DNA from: Litchfieldia stipae
GTDB lineage: Bacteria; Bacillota; Bacilli; Bacillales; Bacillaceae_L
Direction: 5' to 3'
Length of the DNA stretch: 64,000 nt
Assembly: GCF_014837155.1 (NCBI RefSeq)
Contig: NZ_JACYHA010000007.1
Span: 1-64,000, forward strand
The notes below the pieces were generated by a model. The model saw only the letters and a list, made by a program, of their open reading frames with translations. It was not told the origin of the DNA and did no database searches. A program made the translations under genes and the position numbers. Shown here in pieces: positions 26,691 to 35,027 of the stretch (positions within the stretch are counted from its first letter, which is position 1; each line of letters starts with the position of its first letter).

Positions 26691-26722
26691 AAAGAGCCAG
26701 TGGGACTGTCCCCCTGGCTCCT
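26691..26722 (-). terminator. Terminator of the pullulanase gene
   Basis: On the minus strand GAGCCAGGGGGACAG pairs with CTGTCC-like bases and CTGGCTC, then TTTTTGTG. It is the GAGCCAG type again, located 9 bp past the pullulanase stop. Confidence 0.75.
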
Positions 26723-26730
26723 TCTCGCTC

Positions 26731-29700
26731 TTAATTTCTTCTTAGTCTCCTAACTCCATACAAACCAAACCCAAGTACTAGCATCAACGCACCAATTAAT
26801 AATAAAGTGTAATTATTAGTTGCTGTATTCGGAAGTTGATTTTCACTTCCATCTTTAACTGTTCCACTCTCTTCTTGATCAGTTGGATCTGTTCCTACTT
26901 CTTGGTCTTCTGAATCAACCTGATCAGCTGGTTGTTCTGGGTCCTCAGAATCTATCGGCTTCTCAGGATTTACTGGCTCTCCCGGCTCAGCTGGATCCAC
27001 CGGGTCTACTGGATCAGTCTCCTCACCCTTTACTTCATTTTTAATCACGATTGTTGTCAACGGCTCCATTGTCAGGCTGCTTTCTGTGAGTTCAAATCCA
27101 GACATCTCCGTTACTTCTGCCACGCCTGCCTCATCACTGTCGACTAATACTTTGTAGGCCGTTAAGTCTTCTGACAATGTAATCGTTCTTTCTTGATTGT
27201 CAGCGTTAATGAAGACATAGTAGCTTCCTGTTCCGTCTGTGGATTCATTTTTATAACCAATCACTAGGTCTTGATCATTGATTTCAGGTGAATCAATTAG
27301 TGTCACATTCGAGTTGACTAAGTCTAGTTCACCAAGTCTGAATGCATTTGATGATTTTCTTAGTTCAATGAGACCGGTTGTGTATTCACGAGTGACGTTG
27401 TTCACTGAATACGTATCGGAATTGGTTGCTTTTTCCCAATCGAACATATTAATTGCATCGGAAGAGTCGTATGAATCATGTACAAAGTAGCCAAATACTT
27501 CTCCAGCTTCATCTTCAAGTGCATGATACTTTTGTTCAGGTACACCGTCTGCCTTCCACTGCTTCGTACGCCCAAGCTCTTGACCTGCATGAAGGAAGGC
27601 CGTCCCTTGAGATGTTAAAATCATCGCGTTCCCAATTCGGATTCGCTTATGAATTTCCAAGTCGTTCTCCGGGATGGACGGATCTTTTTTAATCGATTGC
27701 GCAATCACATCATATAATGGAAGATTATCATGTGCCGCAATATATTGAACCATATCACCTGGATCATCTGCAGGAGTATTCGTTGGTTGACCTTTAATAT
27801 TATTGAAGATCAAGTTAATATCTCTCGCCCCACCAGTCAGGAATCGTGGCTCACCTTCTGAACCAAACCCTGATTTCAATTCATTACGGATTTCATCAGA
27901 AAAGACACCCACATTATCCGTTTTGTCCATCCATTGTTGATCAGCACCCATTCCTTGCAACGATGGATCTGCTAAGTGACCACCAAATGTGACCCAGCCT
28001 TCTCCAATAAATAACGCATCAGGATTGATGTCAGCTGCCGCATCATAGGCTCTTTGCACCGCATCATACGTTGCATCACCCATCATATCCCATCTCATAC
28101 CATCAATCTTGAATTCTTCAAACCAATATTTCACTGAATCTATCATCAGCTTCTCAGCCATCTTGTGATTCGTAGCAAGATTATTTCCAAAGCCGCCTAT
28201 AAAATTACCATTCGCATCTTGGAAAGCATAATAATTAGGCACGATATCATTTAGAAAATCTGCTTTTGCCATATGAGTATAGACATTATCAAGAACAACA
28301 CCCATACCTGCATCATGAATCGCGTCAATCAGTTCTTTTAACTCCTTAATTCTTAACTCTGGGTCCTCTGGGTTCTCAGAGTAAGCCCCATCTGGAGAGA
28401 AGTAATTGTGAGGATCATAGCCCCAGTTGTACTCATTACCACCAGCTGAATAGTCTAATTCCCTCTCACCCATCTTCGTTTCGTCACCATAATACCAAGC
28501 CATGACTGGTAAAAGCTGAACATGTGTCACACCAAGAGATTTAATATAATCAAGCTTATCAATAAACGCTGAATACGTTCCCCATCTCGCATGTAAATCA
28601 CCTTCAATCGATGGATCAGAGGTGAAATCTCTCACATGAACTTCCCAAATAATTGCATCTTCTCTCTTTTCATAGCCCTCAATATCGGCTCCATTAAAAC
28701 CAGAAGGATTCGTTGCACTTAAATCAACAATGGCTGCTTTCCCAACCGTATCTCCATCCGGACCCGCTTCTCCATGCGTATTCACGGTAAAAGCCGCCAT
28801 TGATTTCGCATAAGGATCTAACACTTTCTTCGATACACCATCATTTGTAACATCATATTGATAGTAATAACCCCTTACGTCCGCGACACCTAACTCCGCT
28901 GCCGTCACGTCTGCAGCCCAAACACCATGCTCACCTAGCTCAAGTTCAATACTTCCAACAAGAGCAGAAGCATCGCCTTTATCATAAAAATTCGCTGTCA
29001 CAGCACTAGCCGTTGGCGCCCAAAGCTTCAATGTCACATCGCCATTTTTATAAGTCGCTCCAAGATCATTGCCATCATAAGCATACATCTCATCTAACAA
29101 TCTCCAACCTACTTTGGCAGGTACTGTTCGTCCTTGGAACGTCACATTGAATGGTGCATTGTCCAAATTCATCTGCGCATGAACAATGACCGAAGTCTCA
29201 CTCGCGATTTCAACAGAATCAATGCTAACAGCGTTGTTATCCTTATCAGTTATACTTAACGATTGCACTAACTCCTCCGTCGTTAACCCCTTTGTGCTTG
29301 TAAAAGTAAGGCTTAACTTGCGATCAGACAATACTTCCCCTGACACAATCCCAGTTGGTGTTTCCCAATAAGGTGAAATATAGACATTGTCATCACCCTC
29401 TTTAATCCATAGATGGTTATAGTCTTCTAGTAGTGAAAACCCTTTGTCTCCACCCTCTTTTTCACCATTTTCTCTATTTACAACTAAGAAGCCAATTTTT
29501 TGTGCATCTTCTTTTAATTCAACATCGATATACGCACCATATCGGTCTGTCTGCTCAGCCGTGAAAGGAATCGCTGATGTTGGCCAACTTTCAAATGTAG
29601 CGTTTACATCCTCCCACATCCAAAGACCAAGATTCTCAAAATTAGCATCGTCTCTCACATAATGAATCCTAACCGTATTCTCAGCTAGCTCCACCGGCTC

Positions 29701-30147
29701 ATATGTAAAAATGTCATCCGTTCCTTCTTTAATCCAAATCTCATTCATCTCAGGGGAACTAATGGTGAAATTCTTATCTCCACCTTCTTTTTCACCAGTT
29801 GTTCGATCAACCACTAAAAACCCGAGCTTCTGTGCACCTTCCTTCAGCTCTACATCAACATAAGCTCCATAGCTGTCCGTCTGCTCAGCTGAAAAAGGAG
29901 TAGCTCCGGCCGCCCAATCAGTCGATGGTGCCGCAACATCCTCCCATAACCAAAGACCAAGATTCTCATAATGTTGATCCGCTTTTTGGTAATGAATTCT
30001 TATTGTGTTCTCTGGAATATCAGTTGCTTCAAGCGTACCAACCGTCTCCGCATTTACACTTAACGGAATTTGAAGACTTCCAATTGGAATAAACATCATA
30101 AAAACCATCAAAACGATTAATGCCTTTTTCATCGATTGCTTACTCAT
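26731..30147 (-). CDS. pulA: Type I pullulanase, LPXTG cell-wall anchored
   Basis: A GH13 alpha-1,6-debranching enzyme of 1138 aa from the ATG at 30147. Signal peptide about 1-33; two tandem CBM41 starch-binding modules (about 46-148 and 154-256, each with ENLGLW-WEDV); an all-beta linker; CBM48 (about 368-453); and the catalytic barrel with the type I pullulanase hallmark YNWGYDP (573-579), nucleophile Asp687 (GMRWD), acid/base Glu716 (IGEGW) and Asp807 (AAHDN). A Pro/Glu/Asp-rich wall spanner, LPNTA, a TM helix and RRLRRN complete a sortase substrate. An open frame extends 57 codons upstream, but AGGAGAAAGG before MSKQSMKK marks the start. It would degrade external starch or pullulan; control sites are listed separately. 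Confidence 0.95.
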   Translation of the reverse strand: MSKQSMKKALIVLMVFMMFIPIGSLQIPLSVNAETVGTLEATDIPENTIRIHYQKADQHYENLGLWLWEDVAAPSTDWAAGATPFSAEQTDSYGAYVDVELKEGAQKLGFLVVDRTTGEKEGGDKNFTISSPEMNEIWIKEGTDDIFTYEPVELAENTVRIHYVRDDANFENLGLWMWEDVNATFESWPTSAIPFTAEQTDRYGAYIDVELKEDAQKIGFLVVNRENGEKEGGDKGFSLLEDYNHLWIKEGDDNVYISPYWETPTGIVSGEVLSDRKLSLTFTSTKGLTTEELVQSLSITDKDNNAVSIDSVEIASETSVIVHAQMNLDNAPFNVTFQGRTVPAKVGWRLLDEMYAYDGNDLGATYKNGDVTLKLWAPTASAVTANFYDKGDASALVGSIELELGEHGVWAADVTAAELGVADVRGYYYQYDVTNDGVSKKVLDPYAKSMAAFTVNTHGEAGPDGDTVGKAAIVDLSATNPSGFNGADIEGYEKREDAIIWEVHVRDFTSDPSIEGDLHARWGTYSAFIDKLDYIKSLGVTHVQLLPVMAWYYGDETKMGERELDYSAGGNEYNWGYDPHNYFSPDGAYSENPEDPELRIKELKELIDAIHDAGMGVVLDNVYTHMAKADFLNDIVPNYYAFQDANGNFIGGFGNNLATNHKMAEKLMIDSVKYWFEEFKIDGMRWDMMGDATYDAVQRAYDAAADINPDALFIGEGWVTFGGHLADPSLQGMGADQQWMDKTDNVGVFSDEIRNELKSGFGSEGEPRFLTGGARDINLIFNNIKGQPTNTPADDPGDMVQYIAAHDNLPLYDVIAQSIKKDPSIPENDLEIHKRIRIGNAMILTSQGTAFLHAGQELGRTKQWKADGVPEQKYHALEDEAGEVFGYFVHDSYDSSDAINMFDWEKATNSDTYSVNNVTREYTTGLIELRKSSNAFRLGELDLVNSNVTLIDSPEINDQDLVIGYKNESTDGTGSYYVFINADNQERTITLSEDLTAYKVLVDSDEAGVAEVTEMSGFELTESSLTMEPLTTIVIKNEVKGEETDPVDPVDPAEPGEPVNPEKPIDSEDPEQPADQVDSEDQEVGTDPTDQEESGTVKDGSENQLPNTATNNYTLLLIGALMLVLGFGLYGVRRLRRN

Positions 30148-30186
30148 ACACTCAACCCTTTCTCCTCTATAATTAGCAAAAAAATG

Positions 30187-30206
30187 TTGATTAAACGTTT
30201 TATCAA
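30187..30206 (-). promoter_or_regulatory. LacI/MalR-type operator candidate in the pullulanase leader
   Basis: TTGATTAAACGTTTTATCAA is a 20-bp palindrome with one mismatched pair, centred on AAACGTTT, 40 bp before the start codon. It is unlike the cre consensus outside the core, so a dedicated maltose-type LacI regulator is suggested. Confidence 0.55.
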
Positions 30207-30253
30207 ACACTATTAATTCCATAAAATTATTCATAAAAACGCTAATAAATCCA

Positions 30254-30271
30254 TGATAAAACGTTTCACCA
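30254..30271 (-). promoter_or_regulatory. Second LacI-type operator candidate in the pullulanase leader
   Basis: TGATAAAACGTTTCACCA shares the AAACGTTT core and flanking TGAT with the site at 30187-30206. The two centres are 66 bp apart. Confidence 0.45.
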
Positions 30272-30323
30272 AAAGTCAAAATAACAGAAATCCCTACCCT
30301 CGAAAACACCTCCAACACAGATT

Positions 30324-30337
30324 TGAAAACGTTTACA
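30324..30337 (-). promoter_or_regulatory. CcpA cre site
   Basis: TGAAAACGTTTACA matches the cre consensus TGWAANCGNTNWCA at every position. It lies about 12-25 bp downstream of the -10 box, where CcpA binding blocks transcription, so glucose repression of the pullulanase is expected. Confidence 0.85.
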
Positions 30338-30348
30338 AACTCGCTTTT

Positions 30349-30377
30349 ATTATAGATTCATAGAATTAGGTTGTCAA
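30349..30377 (-). promoter_or_regulatory. Consensus sigma-A promoter of the pullulanase gene
   Basis: On the minus strand TTGACA (30377-30372), a 17-bp spacer and TATAAT (30354-30349): both hexamers and the spacing are perfect. It implies a leader of about 190 nt containing the cre and two further operators. Confidence 0.85.
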
Positions 30378-30387
30378 TGGGCAACAT

Positions 30388-30442
30388 GGGGACGGTTCTC
30401 ACTTTGCCAACTAGACAAAAATGACACATCAGAACCGTCCCC
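30388..30442. repeat. Dispersed inverted repeat upstream of the pullulanase promoter
   Basis: Left arm GGGGACGGTTCTCACTTTGCC, loop with GACAAAAATGACA, right arm TCAGAACCGTCCCC. It starts 11 bp beyond the -35 box of the pullulanase promoter. Confidence 0.85.
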
Positions 30443-30468
30443 AATCTGCCAAATCCGTGTTAATGAAA

Positions 30469-30495
30469 AAAAGCAGAGGATTCCACTCTGCTTTT
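30469..30495. terminator. Terminator after the DUF4352 gene
   Basis: AAGCAGAG (30471-30478) pairs with CTCTGCTT (30486-30493). A-tract and T-tract on the two sides make it potentially bidirectional; it serves the minus-strand gene ending at 30524. Confidence 0.85.
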
Positions 30496-30523
30496 TCCAC
30501 ACTATTTCACTACCTATTACTAA

Positions 30524-31147
30524 TTACTTCAAAGAAATCTGAATCGATTCCGTACCAAATGCACCAGTTTGGCAATGTAATCTTGCTTCTGCAATATTCA
30601 AATCAGCAGGTACTTCAAATACCACTTTTCCGCCTTTAGATAAGCCTGGATTTACTTGTGTAAGGAAGAAGTCATTCATTGCATCACCCATTGCCATCAT
30701 AACTGTACCGTCAGTTGTAGCTTCGTATTCAACATCATCAGCTGATACTAGCTTGAAATAATTTGAATTAATCGTTAACGCTTCTTTTTTTCCATTTTCT
30801 ACTGTTATATCCGCAATAATAAATTTGCCTGAAGTTGTCGCATTTTCAATGAATTCATTACCACTGTTAATTTCACTCGTTTCTTCAATCCCGTTAACAG
30901 TGAATCCAACATCAGCAACAGTTGCCTTTTGTCCAATCCCATATACTTCTTCCTCAGGTTCTTCCGCAGGCGCTTCGTCTGCTCCTTCTGTAGGCGTTGC
31001 ATTTTCGGTTCCTTCCTCTGGAGGAGGTGATGCTACATCTTCTTCATCTCCACCATTCGCAATGGCAACTATCAAAATAATGGCCAATAACCATACCCAC
31101 CATCTTTTATAAAAAGGCTTTTTTCTCTTACCTTTTGTCTCTTCCAC
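30524..31147 (-). CDS. DUF4352 domain-containing membrane-anchored protein
   Basis: 207 aa: a short basic cytoplasmic N-terminus, one TM helix (about 16-31, WWVWLLAIILIVAIA), an acidic Pro/Glu-rich linker (33-68), and an extracytoplasmic DUF4352 immunoglobulin-like domain (about 70-205, GQKATVADVGFTVNGIE...GKFIIADITVENGKKEALTI). Such proteins are common on Gram-positive surfaces and their ligands are unknown. It has its own terminator. It is divergent from the nuclease lipoprotein gene, with 382 bp between them. Confidence 0.83.
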   Translation of the reverse strand: MEETKGKRKKPFYKRWWVWLLAIILIVAIANGGDEEDVASPPPEEGTENATPTEGADEAPAEEPEEEVYGIGQKATVADVGFTVNGIEETSEINSGNEFIENATTSGKFIIADITVENGKKEALTINSNYFKLVSADDVEYEATTDGTVMMAMGDAMNDFFLTQVNPGLSKGGKVVFEVPADLNIAEARLHCQTGAFGTESIQISLK

Positions 31148-31529
31148 TCAAAGTCCCCCTTACTCTTAGTAATGTAAGTTAAAATGCATAACCTTATTTT
31201 CATCAATAAGGTGTGTTAAGTATTATGTAACGTTTTTGCAAAAATATAAGCTTTTTTCAAAAAACATTGTTAATCTCACGCTTCTTTGGAAAAACGGGGA
31301 CGGTTCTCACGCTTCTTTTTCTTTGTACTGAATCGAAATAACATCCGTGAGCATCCGTGAGCATCCGTACTCAACACCTATAGAGTACCTTTGCTCGCCT
31401 TCTCGGACTCCGTTTGAACGGTATGGAATAAAGTAGGTACTGAAATTAAGTTAGTCTTGAATTATACTATTATCAACAGGTTAACGCTGTTAACAACCTG
31501 AGATATTCAAAACATAGAGGAGTCCTTAG
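31148..31529. other. Intergenic region with solo repeat and short direct repeats
   Basis: This 382-bp gap holds a solo left half of the dispersed repeat (GGGGACGGTTCTCACGCTTC, 31296-31315) and three tandem copies of CATCCGTGAG (last one CATCCGTACT) near 31342-31371. A near-palindrome with two GTTAAC cores lies at 31477-31500, 30 bp before the nuclease start, possibly an operator. I see no further coding. Confidence 0.6.
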
Positions 31530-32477
31530 ATGAAAAAGAAATTGAACTATTTAGTCTTACTTTTAACGATCATCTTTATAGCTGGTTGTACTGATGTAGA
31601 AGATAAATCGATTGCAGATGTTGAAACAGAGCCACAAGAAGTAACTACAGTTGAAACAGAGAAAGATAGTGAAAAAGAAGAAGAACCGATCACACCGGTT
31701 GTTGATGAACCAGAGCAAGAAGTAGAGGAAACACCATCCGAGCCAACTAATGACCTGTTCGCAGGATACACACTTATTGAAGTGGATGGTGGTAATTTGT
31801 CTGGATATCGTGAGGCTAATGTCGTTGTTGACATTGGTTTTGGGGAGCGTGAATATTGGGCATTTACGAATGAACACGGGCAATTAGTACGTGTGGTTGC
31901 TGACGAAATTATTTTGCAAGATGACGATAACGAACCTGTTTTATCGTCTGGCAGATACTTTTCTGATGAGGCTAAGGTACCTGGTGTGGAGAGTGACATG
32001 TTAGATGAAGGACATGTCATTGCTGATTCGCTTGGAGGGGTATCGAATGCGTATAATATTACCCCACAAGAAAGTACGCTGAACCGACATGGTGACCAAG
32101 CATATATGGAAGACGCCATTCGCCGTGCTGGTGGCGCTACGAATTTTGAAGCCATTATCACCTATCCGAATACAGAAACGCAGATTCCTTCAAGTTATAA
32201 GTACACCTATACGTTAAAGGGCAATGTGATTGTTGATACATTTGACAATGTGAACCCTGATGAAGTCAACGAGTCACTTGGTTTAACAGGCAGCAAGCCA
32301 ACTGATTCAACTAGTCCAGCCAAAACCGGTGATATCTCTAGTATTGATACAAACGGGAATGGACAAGTGACAATTAAAGAAGCAAAAGATGCAGGTTTCA
32401 AGATGCCAATAACGAGCGATCATTGGTTATACCCCTACATGCGTGACAATGATAATGACGGCATGGTAGGCGAATAA
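31530..32477 (+). CDS. Secreted lipoprotein DNA/RNA non-specific endonuclease
   Basis: A 315-aa lipoprotein. Signal peptide with lipobox IAGC (Cys20), an acidic linker (24-75), then an endonuclease domain of the bacterial EndA/NS_2 type. The probable catalytic His162 is in DEGHVIADSLGG and the metal-region motif is NITPQESTLNRHG (175-188). It ends with an excalibur/EF-hand-like calcium site, DTNGNGQVTIKEAKDAG, and DNDNDGMVGE at the C-terminus. It would degrade extracellular DNA or RNA at the cell surface, for nutrition or DNA processing. A terminator (32478-32510) follows directly. Confidence 0.85.
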   Translation: MKKKLNYLVLLLTIIFIAGCTDVEDKSIADVETEPQEVTTVETEKDSEKEEEPITPVVDEPEQEVEETPSEPTNDLFAGYTLIEVDGGNLSGYREANVVVDIGFGEREYWAFTNEHGQLVRVVADEIILQDDDNEPVLSSGRYFSDEAKVPGVESDMLDEGHVIADSLGGVSNAYNITPQESTLNRHGDQAYMEDAIRRAGGATNFEAIITYPNTETQIPSSYKYTYTLKGNVIVDTFDNVNPDEVNESLGLTGSKPTDSTSPAKTGDISSIDTNGNGQVTIKEAKDAGFKMPITSDHWLYPYMRDNDNDGMVGE

Positions 32478-32512
32478 AGCATGAGGCCAGTTCTCATGCT
32501 TCTTTTTTTGGA
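32478..32512 (+). terminator. Terminator of the nuclease gene
   Basis: AAGCATGAG pairs with CTCATGCTT, followed by CTTTTTTT. The arm sequence (TTCTCATGCTTC) is that of the inner dispersed-repeat arm, so a repeat half may have been recruited as a terminator. Confidence 0.85.
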
Positions 32513-32515
32513 AGC

Positions 32516-32584
32516 ATGGGGACAGACGGTTCTCATGCTTCCTTTTTTTGCATTGATTTGGAATGACACATGAGAACCGTCCCC
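32516..32584. repeat. Dispersed inverted repeat with 4-bp insertion in the left arm
   Basis: Left arm GGGGACAGACGGTTCTCATG carries an extra ACAG-type duplication compared with GGGGACGGTTCTCATG. The right arm CACATGAGAACCGTCCCC is intact. Confidence 0.85.
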
Positions 32585-32707
32585 GTTCTTCCGTCTCGAT
32601 TTTCTTTCTCAATATTGCAGCAGACGTAACAATCGGTTATTGTTGTATTCAACCAGATGGTTCATCAACTTAAACGATTAAACAAATGGTTGGAGGTATT
32701 TTACTGA

Positions 32708-33057
32708 ATGGATAAACAGGAGCAACTGAATATCATCAAAGAGGATTTTATGAAAAGTCAAAAAGTACTACTCGCCATTGGGGATGAGACACGCAATCTA
32801 TTCTTTTAGTTCTGATGGGGACCGATTGTCAAACTGGATTGCGTGTGGGTGAAATCACTGAGAAAACTCATCTTTCTCGACCTGCGGTGTCTCATCATCT
32901 CAGGATTTTACGAGATGCGGGTGTAATTTTAATGCGGAAAGAAGGAACAAAGAATTTTTATTATATAAATGTACGCACTGAATTAGGTTTATTAAGAACG
33001 CTTGTGATGGATATTGATACGTTCATGCAGAATTTTTATCAAAATGAGGGTAATTAA
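32708..33057 (+). pseudogene. ArsR-family HTH regulator, split by a 1-nt frameshift
   Basis: An ATG at 32708, behind GGAGG, opens MDKQEQLN...VLLAIGDETR, then meets TAG at 32807-32809. In the frame shifted by one, codons from 32794 read QSILLVLMGTDCQTGLRVGEI and continue through a full winged helix (LSRPAVSHHLRILRDAGVILMRKEGTKNFYYIN) to 33057. Joining the two at GDETR|QSILLVLM restores the ArsR fold, so one base is missing near 32792-32794. The function would be a metal, redox or stress repressor, probably of the adjacent oxidoreductase 26 bp downstream. It may be a real inactivation or a sequencing error. Confidence 0.8.
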
Positions 33058-33083
33058 ACATACATGATTGGGAGGAATCGGCT

Positions 33084-34082
33084 ATGAAAGCAATGGTGAT
33101 TGATCGGTATGGGAAGGTTCCGATGCGTTTGGTAGAAATGCCCACACCTGACATCGGGGAATATGAGGTGCTGGCAGAAATTCATGCAGCCAGTATTAAT
33201 CCTGTAGATTTCAAAATAAGAGATGGGAAAGTAAAATTGTTAGTGAACTATAAGATGCCGCTTATCTTAGGGAATGACTTTGCTGGTATTGTTGCAAAGG
33301 TTGGCGCAAAAGTGACTCGTTTTAAAGTGGGTGATGAAATCTATGCACGTCCACGCAAGAGTAAAATCGGTACGTTTGCGGAATATATCGCGATTCATGA
33401 GGATGACATCGCCTTAAAGCCTAAGAATTTGAGCTTTGAAGAAGCCGCATCGATTCCACTGGTTGGACTCACCTCCTATCAAGCCCTAACAGACATTATG
33501 CAATTACAAAAGGGGCAAAAGATCTTCATTCAGGCTGGGGCTGGTGGTGTCGGTACGTTTGCTATTCAACTGGCTAAAATCATGGGTGCCACTGTTGCAA
33601 CGACCGCAAGTGAAGCTGGCACGAATCTAGTTAAGTCTCTTGGTGCTGATGAAATCATCAATTACAAAACAGAAAAATTCGAAGAGATTCTGAAAGACTA
33701 CGACGCTGTCTTTGATACCCTTGGGGGCGAAAACCTCGAAAGATCATTCCAAGTGTTAAAAAGCGGAGGAAAAATGGTTTCCGTCTCCGGATTACCCAAT
33801 GCTCGCTTTGGTAAGGAATACGGTTCAGGATGGTTAAAAACACTGTTGTTCTCAATAGCAACTCATAACATGACCAAGCTTGAAAAAAAGCATCATGTTC
33901 AATACACATTTTTGTTCATGAAGCCAAGTGGAGAGCAATTACGTATCATCGCTGACCATATAGAGGCTGGTAAAATCAAACCTATCATTGATAGAGTATT
34001 CCCCTTTGAAGAGGCTCAACAAGCAATGGAATATGCGGAAACAGGAAGGGCGAAAGGGAAAATTATTGTGAAAATTAGATGA
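33084..34082 (+). CDS. NADP-dependent MDR oxidoreductase (quinone-reductase type)
   Basis: A 332-aa member of the zinc-free medium-chain dehydrogenase/reductase family. GroES-like domain (about 25-110: HAASINPVDFKIRDG, GNDFAGIVAKVG), Rossmann nucleotide site AGAGGVGTFAIQLAK at about 152-166, and C-terminal IDRVFPFEEAQQAMEY. No structural-zinc cysteines are visible. It would reduce quinones or enones with NADPH. It follows the broken ArsR gene by 26 bp with GGGAGG upstream, so it may have lost its repressor. Confidence 0.9.
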   Translation: MKAMVIDRYGKVPMRLVEMPTPDIGEYEVLAEIHAASINPVDFKIRDGKVKLLVNYKMPLILGNDFAGIVAKVGAKVTRFKVGDEIYARPRKSKIGTFAEYIAIHEDDIALKPKNLSFEEAASIPLVGLTSYQALTDIMQLQKGQKIFIQAGAGGVGTFAIQLAKIMGATVATTASEAGTNLVKSLGADEIINYKTEKFEEILKDYDAVFDTLGGENLERSFQVLKSGGKMVSVSGLPNARFGKEYGSGWLKTLLFSIATHNMTKLEKKHHVQYTFLFMKPSGEQLRIIADHIEAGKIKPIIDRVFPFEEAQQAMEYAETGRAKGKIIVKIR

Positions 34083-34084
34083 GT

Positions 34085-34151
34085 GGGGACGGTTCTCACG
34101 CTTCCTCCTTTTGATTTCCACCGGTTGGAAAGAACACGTAAGAACCGTCCC
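34085..34151. repeat. Dispersed inverted repeat
   Basis: Left arm GGGGACGGTTCTCACGCTTCC, right arm GTAAGAACCGTCCC, directly after the oxidoreductase stop codon. A second, degenerate copy follows at 34200. Confidence 0.85.
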
Positions 34152-34199
34152 ACCTTTCTTTATTGGGACAATAATTAGTGATACTATTAAAAGAAAGGC

Positions 34200-34267
34200 T
34201 TGGGCCAAGTTCTCACGCTTCATCTTTCTCTGCAGCGATTCGAAATGCCACACGAGAACCGCCCCCG
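34200..34267. repeat. Degenerate dispersed inverted repeat
   Basis: The left arm is decayed (TGGGCCAAGTTCTCACGCTTC); the right arm CACACGAGAACCGCCCCC is close to consensus. The loop CTGCAGCGATTCGAAATGCCA matches the loop of the copies at 32516 and 34957, so these three form one subtype. Confidence 0.75.
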
Positions 34268-34286
34268 TCTAAAGGAGTTGTATAAA

Positions 34287-34955
34287 ATGAATCAAAATCA
34301 AGGTACAGAACTAACACGCTTATCAAAAGCAGAAGACATTCTAGCCCAGATCAACAGTACAACTAAGCTAGGCGACTTACGAAAAATCGCCAAGGACATT
34401 AAAAAAGATCACGAACTAGCGATGGAACTTTGGGCAACTGAAGAGTACTTACCCAGACTATTAGCCATCTTAATTATGGACAAAAAACTTCTATCAGAAG
34501 ATGTGCTACATCAGCTTGATAAGGATATGCAGACTCACCCTTTTGATGAGCGAAATAACTTAATGGATTGGTTAATGGCTAATCAGCTCACCAAAAGCAA
34601 GAAGACAATGGCATTGATGGAGTCATGGGAAAGTAGTCCTTCTCCTCTTCAAAGGCGAGCTTTCTGGTATTATCAAGCGCGATTGAGATGGACTGGACAA
34701 ACACCGCCTGATAACACCGCATACTTACTATCTGCATTAGAGGCTAATATTGCGCAGGAAGAACCGGAAGTTCAATGGGCGATGAATTTCACGGCAGGCT
34801 GGATAGGCGTTTATGATGAACAGAATCGTGCACGTTGTATGAAACTAGGTGAGAAAACGGGTCTTTACAAAGATGAAAAAGTAGCAAAAGGTTGTACTCC
34901 CAGCTATTTACCAGAGTTCATTACAATTGAAGTGAACAAACGACATAATCATTAG
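34287..34955 (+). CDS. DNA alkylation repair enzyme, AlkD-like HEAT-repeat protein
   Basis: A 222-aa all-helical protein resembling the AlkD/ALK HEAT-repeat family (DLRKIAKDIKKDHELAMELWATEEYLPRLLAILIMD near 35-70; QRRAFWYYQARLRW near 123-136; VQWAMNFTAGWIGVYD near 162-177). AlkD glycosylases excise bulky or cationic alkylated bases. Whether the key Trp and Asp residues are kept cannot be settled by eye, and it may be a DNA-binding relative without activity. The frame is open through the upstream repeat, but AAAGGAG and the ATG at 34287 mark the start. Confidence 0.8.
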   Translation: MNQNQGTELTRLSKAEDILAQINSTTKLGDLRKIAKDIKKDHELAMELWATEEYLPRLLAILIMDKKLLSEDVLHQLDKDMQTHPFDERNNLMDWLMANQLTKSKKTMALMESWESSPSPLQRRAFWYYQARLRWTGQTPPDNTAYLLSALEANIAQEEPEVQWAMNFTAGWIGVYDEQNRARCMKLGEKTGLYKDEKVAKGCTPSYLPEFITIEVNKRHNH

Positions 34956-34956
34956 T

Positions 34957-35027
34957 GAAGCATGGGTCTGTTCTCATGCTTCTTTTTTCTTTGCACTGAT
35001 TCAAAATGACACATGAGAACCGTCCCC
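34957..35027. repeat. Dispersed repeat acting as terminator and overlapping a gene end
   Basis: GAAGCATGGGTCTGTTCTCATGCTTC followed by TTTTTT forms a terminator for the AlkD-like gene. The right arm ATGAGAACCGTCCCC reads, on the other strand, as the last codons and stop of the SnoaL-like gene. Confidence 0.8.

Noticed and set aside
26307-26745. Overlapping open frames in the second 104-bp array
   Set aside because: Same reason as for the first array; the peptides only mirror the DNA repeat.
31547-32161. Long open frame antisense to the nuclease gene (204 codons)
   Set aside because: It is a shadow of the nuclease reading frame; Ser/Thr-rich, no ribosome site, no recognisable domain.
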